Position numbers and translations under genes: made by a program | In this document: positions 35,910 through 44,741 of the stretch, one piece after another | Position numbering within the stretch: position 1 is the first letter of the stretch | How the letters are laid out: every line of letters starts with the position of its first letter | Assembly: GCA_965116215.1 (NCBI GenBank) | Contig: OZ220494.1 | Span: 1,612,001 to 1,676,000, forward strand | DNA length: 64,000 nucleotides | Source: CBDBKL01 sp965116215 | GTDB lineage: Bacteria > Bdellovibrionota > Bdellovibrionia > Bdellovibrionales > JAKFYE01 | Direction: 5' to 3' | The notes under the pieces: model-generated | Database searches by the model: none | The model's input: the letters and a program-made list of their open reading frames with translations, nothing else | Told to the model about the DNA's origin: nothing

Positions 35910-36686
35910 ATGAGATATGTGGACAATTTTCACTATGACAGGAGGGGGCCATCAGATGGAAAGAAAATAGTATTTCTTCACGGACTTATGGGGTCATGGA
36001 CAAATTGGAGGGCTGTGTTTCATTTTTTCTCTGATAGGTACGAGATTTTTTCATATGACCAAAGAGGTCATGGTCAATCATTTCATCCTGCGGAGGGTTA
36101 TGCCCCTGAAGATTATGCAGAAGATTTAAAAAGAATTATTGATAATTTAAAATGGGAAAAATTTTACCTCGTCGGACACTCTATGGGGGGGAGAAATGCC
36201 CTTATCTTTTCTTATCTCTATCCAGAACACGTGGAAAAATTGGTTATTGAAGATATTTCTCCTTCGACGTCTCTACAGACACAAAAAATAGAAGATATTT
36301 TAGACAAAGTCCCTGTTCCATTTTCTGAAAGACAAGAGGCTAAGAAAATTATTTTCGAAGAATTTAAAGAAGATCAGACTTTAGCCTCTTTTCTATATTC
36401 TAATATTGTTCAGACATCTGAGGGGCAGTGGAATTGGCGGTTTTCCAAATCAGGTGTTTTAGAAAGTGTCTATAAGGGAGGAAATTGTTGGGCTGAGGTG
36501 TCTGCCCTTAAAACCAAAACTCTTTGGATACGAGGAGAGCACTCCAATGTATTTACTCAAGAGGATTATGAAAGAATATTAAAGCTCAACTCTAATATTT
36601 CTGGGAGTTTAATTTCTAGAGCAGGGCATTGGGTACACTATGAACAATTAGAATGTTTCGTGAATGCTTTAAAAAAGTTTTTCTGA
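35910..36686 (+). CDS. Alpha/beta hydrolase, YbfF-like
   Basis: 258 residues of the alpha/beta hydrolase fold. Motifs: HGLMGSWTNW for the oxyanion side, YDQRGHGQS, nucleophile elbow GHSMGGRNA, acid probably in RGEHSN-type segment, base His in RAGHWVHYE. It looks like the YbfF esterase branch. It is divergent from pcnB. The last codons and the stop TGA lie inside the left arm of the repeat element beginning at 36672. Substrate unknown. Confidence 0.83.
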   Translation: MRYVDNFHYDRRGPSDGKKIVFLHGLMGSWTNWRAVFHFFSDRYEIFSYDQRGHGQSFHPAEGYAPEDYAEDLKRIIDNLKWEKFYLVGHSMGGRNALIFSYLYPEHVEKLVIEDISPSTSLQTQKIEDILDKVPVPFSERQEAKKIIFEEFKEDQTLASFLYSNIVQTSEGQWNWRFSKSGVLESVYKGGNCWAEVSALKTKTLWIRGEHSNVFTQEDYERILKLNSNISGSLISRAGHWVHYEQLECFVNALKKFF

Positions 36687-36857
36687 AGGCTTTCAAAATC
36701 TCAGACAACTCTGAGGTTCGCAGCTCGTCTTCGCCGAAGGCTAAAAGCGTAAGCTGGATAGTGCTTGATATGATCTAACCTAGAACAAACTTGCCTTTCC
36801 ACGAATACGCCCTGCGCCTCAGAAAACTCGTTTTGAAAGCCTTCAGAAAAACTTTTT
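36672..36857 (+). repeat. Intergenic repeat element A1 bounded by perfect 27-bp inverted repeats
   Basis: Left arm 36672-36698 and right arm 36831-36857 are perfect reverse complements (core GTTTTTCTGAAGGCTTTC). The arms enclose a smaller hairpin CTCAGA-CAAC-TCTGAG, a module containing AGC-GTAA-GCT, and CGCCTCAGAAAACTCG before the right arm. The stop codon of the hydrolase gene lies within the left arm. No coding capacity is seen. It resembles a miniature inverted-repeat or structured RNA element; family unknown. Confidence 0.85.
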
Positions 36858-36871
36858 CTTCTATTCTCTCT

Positions 36872-37060
36872 TGGTGGCACAAATCACTCTTAAAACTTTC
36901 AAAATCTCAGACAGCTCTGAGGTCCGCAAGCTCGTCTCCGCCATGGGCTAAAAGCATAAGCTAGGTAGTGTTCGATGCCATCAAGCATAGAATAAACGAT
37001 CTCTCCACGGATACGCATTGCGCCTCAGAAAACTCGCTTTAAGAGAAAAATAAAAGCCCT
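36872..37060 (+). repeat. Intergenic repeat unit A2
   Basis: A second diverged unit after a linker with GTGGCACAAATCA. It repeats the CTCAGA-CAGC-TCTGAG hairpin, the AGC-ATAA-GCT module, a near-palindromic TTCGATGCCATCAAGCA segment, a stretch reading AATAAACGATCTCTCCACG, and CGCCTCAGAAAACTCG. It ends GCTTTAAGAGAAAAATAAAA. The right arm is lost, so this looks like a degraded copy. Confidence 0.75.
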
Positions 37061-37066
37061 TTTCCA

Positions 37067-37145
37067 GCACCGGCTAAAAGCGCAAGCTGGAGAGTACTTT
37101 CAATGCAGTCTAGAACAAGAATGGAGTCAACTCAGACAGTTCTTA
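37067..37145 (+). repeat. Intergenic repeat remnant A3
   Basis: Partial copy with GGCTAAAAGCGCAAGCTGG, holding an AGC-GCAA-GCT hairpin, then GGAGAGTACT and a decayed CTCAGACAGTTCT. The remaining sequence up to 37312 has no further copy, gene or clear signal. Confidence 0.55.
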
Positions 37146-37312
37146 AGGTTTGTAGGATAGACTGCCGTCCTTGGGTAAGGCCAATATGTCCTGTCAATTT
37201 TGTGACTCTGTCAAAGTTATAAGAGTCAAAAAATAGAAGACTGGTTCCTGCTTATTTTTTCAAAAGTTCATTTTTTTACAGATGAATTTAAAATCCCTTA
37301 CATTCGTCTAAA

Positions 37313-37328
37313 TGGCACTGGTGTTGCT
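37313..37328 (+). promoter_or_regulatory. Sigma-54 (-24/-12) promoter candidate before fliL
   Basis: TGGCAC, five bases, TTGCT, with GG and GC separated by ten bases, an exact match to the sigma-54 consensus. The -12 C is 22 bases before the fliL ATG, so the leader would be about ten bases and would partly exclude the GGAAG site. The flagellar gene downstream makes a real sigma-54 promoter likely. Confidence 0.65.
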
Positions 37329-37348
37329 CTTAATGGAAGATACAAGTG

Positions 37349-37867
37349 ATGGTGAATAAAAAAGAGAATAGTAAAAAGCCAAAGGTAAAATCGAATTATA
37401 AGCTAACTATTTTCATTGTTGGTTTGGTTCACGTATTGGTTATATCTGGTTTTGCTTTGAGTTTAGACATAAGGGAGTGGCGAAAAAAATTCTCTTCACA
37501 ATGGAAGTCTTTTTTAAATGAAAAAGCGGAAGCTCAGGAAAAAATAAAAAAAGAACTTCATGCCGTCAAGGGCCCATTAATTCCTGTAGACTCTTTTCTT
37601 GTTAATGTCTCTGGCAATGATGGAAAAATAGCCAATGTAAATATGGAATTTGAGGTCAATAACTTTATTGTTCGTCGTGAAATTGATGAAAGAAAATCGC
37701 AGATTCGGGATATTATCATTATTCTTCTCTCTAATAAAAGATATGAGCAGTTTTTAACAAGGCAAGGGAAGGATATATTGAAAAATGAAATAAGAGATAC
37801 AGTGAACTCCTTTTTAACAAAAGGAAGGATCAATCAAATTTATTTTAAAAAACTTGCATTAAATTAA
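37349..37867 (+). CDS. fliL: Flagellar basal-body protein FliL
   Basis: Inner-membrane protein that surrounds the stator and supports torque. A Lys-rich cytoplasmic start and one membrane helix (LTIFIVGLVHVLVISGF) lead into a periplasmic FliL domain with the typical VDSFLVNVSG, VNMEFEVNN and RDIIIILLSNKRYE strands and helices. About 172 residues is normal. An upstream GTG at 37346 is an alternative. It is followed by a FliO-like gene. Confidence 0.9.
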   Translation: MVNKKENSKKPKVKSNYKLTIFIVGLVHVLVISGFALSLDIREWRKKFSSQWKSFLNEKAEAQEKIKKELHAVKGPLIPVDSFLVNVSGNDGKIANVNMEFEVNNFIVRREIDERKSQIRDIIIILLSNKRYEQFLTRQGKDILKNEIRDTVNSFLTKGRINQIYFKKLALN

Positions 37868-37876
37868 AAGTCGAAA

Positions 37877-39082
37877 GTGAAAAGGAAAAGGATAATAAAG
37901 GTGAATTTGAAAAAAAAAGAGGTTTTATTTCTTATAAAGTATTTTGGTCGATCTGATTTGCTCACACTATGGTCGAAAATGAAATGGAGTGCTGTCAGCA
38001 TCTTATTATTTCTTCCTGTAAGTTTATTTTCTCAAGAGAAAATGCTTAAAGGGGCAACTGTTTTGGAGAATGGAAAGAGTGCAACAATAAAATTCTTACT
38101 GTCTTCAACTATAGATAATCTGGAGTGGGATGTTGATTATGTGAATAATACGATTCAAATAACTATTTCTGACCTTGGCGTAGAGGGTGGAGAAAGGTTT
38201 TCTCAAATTGATGGTGAATATATAAAAAGTATTTCTTCCTTAGAGTCCTCAGCAGATAAGAGCTTGCGTGTTCAAGTTGCTTATAGAAATGGGATAAAAG
38301 CTGAAGATTTTAGAGAGAGAGTAACACTTGCTTCAGCAAATAGAGAACTTTTTCTCTTTATAAAAGAGCCCTTAAATAACAAGATAGGATTTCCTGCAGT
38401 GAAAGGGTATATACCCTTTTGGGGTCAGAGTCAGAAAAAAATATTAGATAATAAAGAATTTGTTTTATCTTCGAATGAAAAGGTGCCCCACCCTTTTTCG
38501 GGGGATCACTTTTTGAAAGCCAGCTCCAAAATATACCAGGCTATCGCAGGAGATCTATTTTCGAATAAAAAAAAGGCTTCTTGGCAAAAGTACAATATTT
38601 TTATAATTGTGCTCCTCGCAGTCATTGGATTTTTAATGATTTGTATCCAATGGAGAAAAAAGAAAGAATCTAAAAAAACAATAGACAAAAATCTAGATAT
38701 AAAAGTGCTCAACCAATACCGCCTTGATTCGAATAAGTCTTTAATGATTGTTGATGTAGGTGAAAAAACATTTCTGCTTGGAGTTGCCAATCATTCCATA
38801 ACTTATTTAAAAACTCTTTCTTCTATTAACGGCGAGGGCTTTTCTGATGATTCACTTAAAAAACAGAAAAGGAAAGGGGCGAGAGATAATATGTTAAGTC
38901 TGCACTTAGATAAATCTTTTAAAATGACAACATCTCAACCTAGTAAAAAAAGTGGTCTTCGAGCAAAATCTTTTGAAATTCTCAGTGTTACATCTCCTAT
39001 GGGTAAAGGTCATCAAAATGATAGATTAATAAATTCGATAGAAGATAATGGATCTTATAAGAAGAGTGAGAAGATGAGCTAG
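37877..39082 (+). CDS. fliO: FliO-like flagellar export protein with long N-terminal periplasmic domain
   Basis: FliO helps assemble the FliP pore of the flagellar export gate. The FliO signature follows the single inner membrane helix (YNIFIIVLLAVIGFLMIC, around 240-260): KVLNQYRLDSNKSLMIVDVG and LLGVANHSITYLK. Before it lies about 200 residues that include a signal-like segment (SAVSILLFLPVSLFS) and a beta-rich domain (SATIKFLLSSTID, NTIQITISDLG) resembling AMIN-type domains. The C-terminal tail is basic and low-complexity. The start is uncertain: GTG at 37877 or the in-frame GTG at 37901. FliO is poorly conserved, so the call rests on motif and location. Confidence 0.72.
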   Translation: MKRKRIIKVNLKKKEVLFLIKYFGRSDLLTLWSKMKWSAVSILLFLPVSLFSQEKMLKGATVLENGKSATIKFLLSSTIDNLEWDVDYVNNTIQITISDLGVEGGERFSQIDGEYIKSISSLESSADKSLRVQVAYRNGIKAEDFRERVTLASANRELFLFIKEPLNNKIGFPAVKGYIPFWGQSQKKILDNKEFVLSSNEKVPHPFSGDHFLKASSKIYQAIAGDLFSNKKKASWQKYNIFIIVLLAVIGFLMICIQWRKKKESKKTIDKNLDIKVLNQYRLDSNKSLMIVDVGEKTFLLGVANHSITYLKTLSSINGEGFSDDSLKKQKRKGARDNMLSLHLDKSFKMTTSQPSKKSGLRAKSFEILSVTSPMGKGHQNDRLINSIEDNGSYKKSEKMS

Positions 39083-39457
39083 AGATAAATAGGAGCGTTT
39101 TATTTTAAGTCGGAGCTTTCTATAGTGCTGAGATCTAATTTAAAGTGTATTTTAAGGATGAAAAAGCAAATGACAAATAACTTCTTTGGTTTTTATATCT
39201 CTAAAAAATACTTGTTCAGAGAAGTTATGTGTAAAGATGCAACAAAATCGCAACAATTAAGATTAAATTTTCTAATATTTTTTCAATGGATTAAATTGAT
39301 GTGTAGATTTAATAATAAATCGAAAAGTTTTAGTAAGTTAAATGTAAAAAAGGGGATGCTGTAGTTTTTTTAAACAGTTTTTAATGTCAGATATAGGGAT
39401 AAAAGAACTGTTGGAGAGCATCTCAATTTGATAAAATATAAAGATGGGGGACATCGC
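39083..39457. other. Non-coding gap between fliO and fliA
   Basis: About 375 bases. A 79-codon frame exists (39125-39364) with a possible AAGG site before an internal ATG, but no recognisable protein. In many bacteria export and switch genes sit between fliO and fliA; none is here, so this may be a deletion scar. Confidence 0.5.
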
Positions 39458-40243
39458 ATGTCTAAAGGCAGCAGCTTATTAAAAAAGTATAAAGAAGAAC
39501 CGACAAACTTAACTTCGCAGCAAAAAGATAAGTTGATTATGGAGTATGCCCCCCTCATTAAATTTATCGCACAAAAAATAGCTGTCCGCTTACCTCCTAA
39601 TGTTGAAGTTGATGATTTAATTTCTAGTGGAGTTATTGGATTGATGGACGCCATAGAAAAGTATGATCAAAGTCGTAATAATACCTTTAAAACATATGCA
39701 GAATTTAGAATACGAGGATCTATTTTAGATGAATTGCGCGCTCAGGATTGGATACCTCGTTCGGTGAGAGATAAATCTAAAATGTTGGATAGGACAATTG
39801 TAAAATTAGAGTCTCTTCTAGGTCGTTCTCCTAAAGATGAAGAGGTGGCTAAAGAATTGGATATATCTATGGAAGAGTTTTATTTATTGGTGAATCAGGT
39901 CAAGCCAGTGAGCTTATTGTCAATTGATGATCAAGTTATCTTTTCCAATGTAGATAAAAAATCTATTCTTGGTGTACTTGAAAGTTGTAAAATTAGTAAC
40001 CCGTTTAATCGAATTAACTTAAAAATAGTTAGAGATGTTATTACTAAGGCCATTGTAGAGCTTCCCGAAAAGCAAAGATTGGTTCTCTCATTATATTATT
40101 ATGAGGATTTGAATCTTAAAGAGATTGGGAAGATTTTAAAGGTTACAGAAAGCCGAGTATCTCAATTGCATGCTCAAGCTATTTCTAAACTTAAGAGCAA
40201 GTTGTCTGGTTTTTTTAATGAATCAGAAGATCTTTCCGCTTAA
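39458..40243 (+). CDS. fliA: Flagellar sigma factor FliA (sigma-28)
   Basis: About 261 residues with the sigma-70 region 2 core (EVDDLISSGVIGLMDAIEKYD, YAEFRIRGSILDELR), region 3 (VKLESLLGRSPKDEEVA) and region 4 helix-turn-helix (LNLKEIGKILKVTESRVSQLH), lacking region 1. This layout is the FliA/WhiG branch. The frame extends upstream to 39428; the ATG at 39458 follows a GGGGGA site. It would direct late flagellar and chemotaxis genes, possibly the lipoprotein at 9469-9786. It converges on rpoH. Confidence 0.92.
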   Translation: MSKGSSLLKKYKEEPTNLTSQQKDKLIMEYAPLIKFIAQKIAVRLPPNVEVDDLISSGVIGLMDAIEKYDQSRNNTFKTYAEFRIRGSILDELRAQDWIPRSVRDKSKMLDRTIVKLESLLGRSPKDEEVAKELDISMEEFYLLVNQVKPVSLLSIDDQVIFSNVDKKSILGVLESCKISNPFNRINLKIVRDVITKAIVELPEKQRLVLSLYYYEDLNLKEIGKILKVTESRVSQLHAQAISKLKSKLSGFFNESEDLSA

Positions 40244-40266
40244 TAAAGATATTCCTTTGTCTCGAT

Positions 40267-41199
40267 TTATTGGTTTGGGAGAAATTTCTCTTTTAGTTTT
40301 TTTATGATGCGAACCTCCAGTTGTCTCGTGCGCTCACGTGTTATACCATATTCATTTCCTATCTCCTGTAGTGTTTTAGGTTCGTCAGCAAGAAGACGGT
40401 TTTTGAGAATATAAGTTTCTTTTTCATTGAGTTGCGATAGAATTTCATCAATGTGCATTTTCAATCGATGGATATCTTCTTGGGAAATTATATATTCTTC
40501 TGGAGAAATAGTCTTATCGGATTGTAGATCTATAAGAGAACTCTTCGTGTTATCACCGATGGGTTGATCTAAACTCATGTCGCTTGTGTTCATCCTCATT
40601 TGCATGAGTTCAACATCTTTTTTAGTTACACCAAGACGTTGACTTATCAGAGCAACTCCACTGTCTTCTCCTAAAGCCTCTAATTTTCTCTGCTCTTTTT
40701 CTAAATTATAAAAGAGTTTTTTTTGTGCTTGTGTCGTACCAATTTTTACCATTGAGTATTGCTTTAATAAATATTCACGTATATAACCTCGAATCCACCA
40801 AACAGCATAGGTTATAAGTCGAACACCTTTGTAGGGATTAAATTCTCTCACTGCATGCATCAGTCCAACATTACCCTCTTGAATCAGGTCAATAAGGCGT
40901 GTTCCAAATTTTGAGTACTCTGATGCAATTTTGATAACAAATCTTAAATTGGATGTGACAAGTTTTTCTGCGGCAACTTTGTCTTTTGTTTCTCTATATT
41001 TGACAGCGAGTTCATACTCTTCTTCTGGCGTGAGGAGAGGATATTTTCGAATCTCCATCATATATTGAGCCACAGGGTCATCGGGGCTGAGAGCCTTTAT
41101 CGATGGAGAAGGAACAAGTGAGTGTGTGGGTCCTCTTGCATTCTTTGAAGAGCGATATTTTTTCTTCTTTCTTTTCTGTATTTTTCTTTTTTTTGACAT
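40267..41199 (-). CDS. rpoH: Heat-shock sigma factor RpoH (sigma-32)
   Basis: 310 residues. A very basic N-terminal tail is followed by region 1.2-2 (DPVAQYMMEIRKYPLLT, LIDLIQEGNVGLMHAVREF) with YAVWWIRGYIREYL. The RpoH box is visible as QKKLFYNL. Region 4 holds TLQEIGNEYGITRERTRQLEVR. The RpoH box and the lack of an RpoD-type insertion point to the heat-shock branch. A small conserved gene with its start three bases upstream shares the strand. Confidence 0.9.
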   Translation of the reverse strand: MSKKRKIQKRKKKKYRSSKNARGPTHSLVPSPSIKALSPDDPVAQYMMEIRKYPLLTPEEEYELAVKYRETKDKVAAEKLVTSNLRFVIKIASEYSKFGTRLIDLIQEGNVGLMHAVREFNPYKGVRLITYAVWWIRGYIREYLLKQYSMVKIGTTQAQKKLFYNLEKEQRKLEALGEDSGVALISQRLGVTKKDVELMQMRMNTSDMSLDQPIGDNTKSSLIDLQSDKTISPEEYIISQEDIHRLKMHIDEILSQLNEKETYILKNRLLADEPKTLQEIGNEYGITRERTRQLEVRIIKKLKEKFLPNQ

Positions 41200-41200
41200 T

Positions 41201-41503
41201 TTATCTGAGTAATTGATTAAATTTTTTGCTTAAAGTTTGCTCAATCATACTTTTAAAAGGAGTAACAAAAAGTGGTATTTCAACGTTAATCTTCACTTCT
41301 GTAGGACTGGTAGTGTAGACGGCAAGATGGGCCTTGAAGCGACTGCCTTCAATCGAGCCAGTCAGGTTTTCATTGTCAAATTGGCAACGGTAACTACTAT
41401 CTAAAGATTTCAAACTTTTGTCATCTGGAAGAGCGGCCTTAATGCGGTCAAAGGCCTCCTTAGGATCCAGTTCTGTCTTTTGAAAAAAGTTAATCTTGGG
41501 CAT
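41201..41503 (-). CDS. Small PHA-granule-region-like protein
   Basis: 100 residues, no signal or membrane segment. The sequence alternates short beta strands (YRCQFDNENLTGSIEGSRF) and a C-terminal helix (FKSMIEQTLSKKFNQLL). The pattern recalls the putative polyhydroxyalkanoic acid system family (PHA_gran_rgn), common near synthesis genes, but no phaC or phasin gene is nearby and the similarity is modest. It lies just upstream of rpoH on the same strand and probably shares a transcript. Confidence 0.5.
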   Translation of the reverse strand: MPKINFFQKTELDPKEAFDRIKAALPDDKSLKSLDSSYRCQFDNENLTGSIEGSRFKAHLAVYTTSPTEVKINVEIPLFVTPFKSMIEQTLSKKFNQLLR

Positions 41504-41688
41504 AGAGAGAAGCTAATTCCCTCTCATTGAACTGTCCAGTGATATATATCAATCTTTGTAAGAGCTTCACTTTAGGGTGGGGCGAACTGGACTTTGTTTA
41601 TGTGAGAAGCTCAGGTGGGTCAGAGGGGCTGTACTTGGGGGGTTGCGACTGAATTGACTCTATCCAGATGTCATGTCAATTTTATAAG

Positions 41689-42939
41689 ATGAAGTTTCAA
41701 TCTCTACGCGGAATGAATGATATTTACCCTCCTCAGATTTATTCATGGGATAAGCTTTTAAAAACAGTCTCCTCAGTGGCTGGATATTATAACTTTTCTG
41801 AAATAAAAACACCAATTTTAGAACCAACAGCTTTATTTCAAAGGGGAGTTGGTGAATTCACTGATATCGTAGAAAAAGAAATGTATACATTCGAAGATCA
41901 TAATGGAGAGTCATTGACGTTAAGACCAGAAGGTACCGCCTCTGTCGCACGCTCTCTGATTCAACACAATGTTCTTAGAGAAAATCCTATTCAAAAATTA
42001 TTTTATATTGGTCCTATGTATCGTCATGAACGTCCACAAAAAGGACGTTATAGAGAGTTTTATCAATTTGGATTTGAATATTTTGGCCCAGAAACAGCCA
42101 TGTCAGATGCGGAGTTAATGACTTTACATTGGGATATTTTTAAGTCTCTAAGTTTAAATGATGCTATAGAATTACATATTAACAGTCTGGGATGTTCTGA
42201 TTGTCGAAGAAAATATAATCAGAGACTTTCAAAACTTTTAGAAGGTAAGAAAAAAGAATTACCAAAGTCTTTTCACCCTCGAATTTATAAGAATCCCCAA
42301 CGTGTATTTGATCAAAAAGATGAGGCCTCTCAAAAAATAGTCTCTGATCTTCCCATCCTATTGAACGAAATCTGTGCTGCTTGTGAAGTGCATCACAATA
42401 AATTGAAGGAAGGACTGTCCAATTTTAATGTTCCTTTTGTGGAAGATCCGTATATTGTGCGAGGTATCGATTACTATACGAAAACAGCCTTCGAATTTGT
42501 TACAGATAAATTAGGAGCGCAATCTACTGTATGTGGTGGAGGGCGATATGATGGACTGGTTGAGCAACTTGGAGGGCCAAAAACTGCAGCTGTGGGCTGT
42601 GCTGCGGGGATTGAGAGATTGGTTCTTTTGAGTCAAGAATTAGAGGGTGTGAAAAGTGTGGTAGGGCCAGATATATTCTTAATCTATCAGTCGGAAGAAA
42701 ATTTTATGCAAGTGCAGTCTCTCTGCCATCAATGGCGTGAGAAGGGTCTTCGTGTGGATATGTGTGTTGATATTCAGCCAATGAAAAAACAAATGAAGCA
42801 GGCTGATCGTTGTTATGCTCGATTCTGTGGAATTTTAGGGCATGAAGAGGCTTTAAGTGGCTCTTTGATGTTGAAAGATATGAGGAAAGGATCTCAAAAT
42901 AAAGTGACACTAGAAAAAGTAATAGAGTATTTGAGATGA
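41689..42939 (+). CDS. hisS: Histidyl-tRNA synthetase
   Basis: Class II synthetase charging tRNA-His. The family start FQSLRGMNDIYPPQ, motif 2 (LFYIGPMYRHERPQKGRYREF), the HisRS-specific VRGIDYYTKTAFEF, and motif 3 (AAGIERLVLL) are all visible; the anticodon domain ends the protein. Seven codons upstream there is a second ATG (41668); neither has a clear ribosome site. It overlaps aspS by four bases. Confidence 0.95.
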   Translation: MKFQSLRGMNDIYPPQIYSWDKLLKTVSSVAGYYNFSEIKTPILEPTALFQRGVGEFTDIVEKEMYTFEDHNGESLTLRPEGTASVARSLIQHNVLRENPIQKLFYIGPMYRHERPQKGRYREFYQFGFEYFGPETAMSDAELMTLHWDIFKSLSLNDAIELHINSLGCSDCRRKYNQRLSKLLEGKKKELPKSFHPRIYKNPQRVFDQKDEASQKIVSDLPILLNEICAACEVHHNKLKEGLSNFNVPFVEDPYIVRGIDYYTKTAFEFVTDKLGAQSTVCGGGRYDGLVEQLGGPKTAAVGCAAGIERLVLLSQELEGVKSVVGPDIFLIYQSEENFMQVQSLCHQWREKGLRVDMCVDIQPMKKQMKQADRCYARFCGILGHEEALSGSLMLKDMRKGSQNKVTLEKVIEYLR

Positions 42940-44741
42940 AATTTGTAGATGAAATAAAACGAACACACTATTGCGGGGAAATCAATACATCAAATATTGG
43001 TAGTGATGTTGTGGTCATGGGGTGGGTTCACGCACGCAGGGACCACGGGGGATTAATATTTATTGATCTCAGAGATCGTTCAGGCATTCTTCAAGTTGTT
43101 TTTAATCCGCATGAGAGACCAGATTCTAAGGACCTTCGTGGTGAGTTTGTTATTGCTATCAAAGGGTGTGTGTCTCAAAGGCCTTTAGGTATGGAAAATA
43201 AAGACATCCTCACAGGTGATGTTGAAATTGCAGTGAAAGATTTTGAGATTTTATCTACATCTCAAACGCCCCCATTTCAAATTGAAGATAAAAATGTAAA
43301 TGATACCCTTCGATTAAAATATCGTTATTTGGACTTAAGAAGACCTATACTTCAAAGAAACTTGAGGGTTAAAAATCATTTTTTACATATTGTGCGTAAA
43401 GTTTTAAATCAAGAGGGTTTTATAGAAATTGAAACTCCAATACTTTATAAAAGTACACCTGAGGGTGCCCGTGATTTTCTTGTGCCATCCCGTATGAATT
43501 CTGGAGAATTTTTTGCACTCCCTCAAAGTCCACAAACTCTAAAACAGCTTTTGATGATAGGTGGTGTGGATAAGTATTATCAAATTGCAAGATGTTTTCG
43601 TGATGAAGACTTAAGGGCAGACCGGCAACCAGAATTTACACAGATTGATATGGAGATGTCTTTTGTTAATGAAGAAGATATACGTCTTGTGACTGAGAAA
43701 ATTTTGCGGCTAGGATGGAAAGATATTTTAGATTATGAAATACCAGAAATTCCAGTAATGACCTACGAAGAAGTCATGTGGCGGTTTGGTTCTGATAAAC
43801 CGGATTTGCGATTTGATATGGAGTTGTCTGATATTACTGAACAAGTCAAAGGCTCTGGATTTAGAGTTTTTGATAGTGTTATTTCTCAGAATGGTAGAGT
43901 CAGAGGGATTTCTGTTCCCGGTGGGGCAGAATTATCACTCTCTCAAATTGATCGTCTGACAGATAGAGTGAAACAACATGGTGCAAAAGGGTTGGTTTAT
44001 ATAAAAAGTTTTGATAATGGAAAAATATCTTCAAACATTTCAAAATTTTTCTCTGATGAAAGACTGATGAAAATGGTTGAATGTTTAGGGGGGGGGCCAG
44101 GAGATCTGTGTTTAATCGTTGCAGATGACTTTAAAGTTTCCTGTGCAGCCTTATCGGCTCTGAGATTACATTTTGGAAAAGTATTGGGGTTCATAAATGA
44201 GGATGAATTTCAGTTTTTATGGGTTACAGAGTTTCCACTATTGGAGTACGATTCCGAAGAAAAGAGGTGGGCTGCAGTCCATCATCCATTTACATCCCCA
44301 GTCGATGCCGATCTAAGTATTTTATTGGATGAAGAGAAAAAAAATTTTTCGAAATTGAGAGCAAGAGGATATGATTTGGTCTGTAATGGAAATGAGTTGG
44401 CTGGGGGCTCTATTCGTGTTCATAGAAAAGATGTTCAAAAAAGAATTTTTAAAGTACTTGGGTTATCAGATGACGAAGTTCAAGATAAATTTGGATTTTT
44501 TAATGAGGCCTTAGACTACGGCCCTCCGCCTCATGGAGGAATAGCATGGGGGTTAGATAGGGTTATTATGTTATTGTGTAAAACAAATGCTATTAGAGAA
44601 GTGATCGCTTTTCCTAAAACAACACGGACTCAATGTTTGATGTCAGGAGCTCCTAACCCTATTCGGCATGAGCAAATGATTGAGCTAGGAATTCGCTTAA
44701 GACATTCTTCTGAAAAACGATCAAAAGAAAAAGGTCTATGA
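42936..44741 (+). CDS. aspS: Aspartyl-tRNA synthetase, non-discriminating signature
   Basis: 601 residues of the bacterial type. An N-terminal anticodon-binding OB domain is followed by the class II core with TPEGARDFLVPSR, motif 2 (QIARCFRDEDLRADRQPEFTQ), the inserted GAD domain, and motif 3 (YGPPPHGGIAWGLDR). Two positions known from Pseudomonas AspRS to set tRNA specificity carry His37 (RDHGG) and Gly85, the non-discriminating state. It likely also charges tRNA-Asn with Asp, to be corrected by GatCAB. The stop overlaps the next start (ATGA). Confidence 0.95.
   Translation: MKFVDEIKRTHYCGEINTSNIGSDVVVMGWVHARRDHGGLIFIDLRDRSGILQVVFNPHERPDSKDLRGEFVIAIKGCVSQRPLGMENKDILTGDVEIAVKDFEILSTSQTPPFQIEDKNVNDTLRLKYRYLDLRRPILQRNLRVKNHFLHIVRKVLNQEGFIEIETPILYKSTPEGARDFLVPSRMNSGEFFALPQSPQTLKQLLMIGGVDKYYQIARCFRDEDLRADRQPEFTQIDMEMSFVNEEDIRLVTEKILRLGWKDILDYEIPEIPVMTYEEVMWRFGSDKPDLRFDMELSDITEQVKGSGFRVFDSVISQNGRVRGISVPGGAELSLSQIDRLTDRVKQHGAKGLVYIKSFDNGKISSNISKFFSDERLMKMVECLGGGPGDLCLIVADDFKVSCAALSALRLHFGKVLGFINEDEFQFLWVTEFPLLEYDSEEKRWAAVHHPFTSPVDADLSILLDEEKKNFSKLRARGYDLVCNGNELAGGSIRVHRKDVQKRIFKVLGLSDDEVQDKFGFFNEALDYGPPPHGGIAWGLDRVIMLLCKTNAIREVIAFPKTTRTQCLMSGAPNPIRHEQMIELGIRLRHSSEKRSKEKGL

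Noticed and set aside
36672..37145. CRISPR array
   Set aside because: Units are long, unequal and hairpin-bounded, without regular spacers or cas genes.
39125..39364. 79-codon frame between fliO and fliA
   Set aside because: A weak ribosome-like AAGG exists but the composition is not protein-like and no family is recognisable.
41504..41667. Small stable RNA such as 4.5S RNA before hisS
   Set aside because: GC-rich patches are present, but the conserved SRP loop sequence is not.
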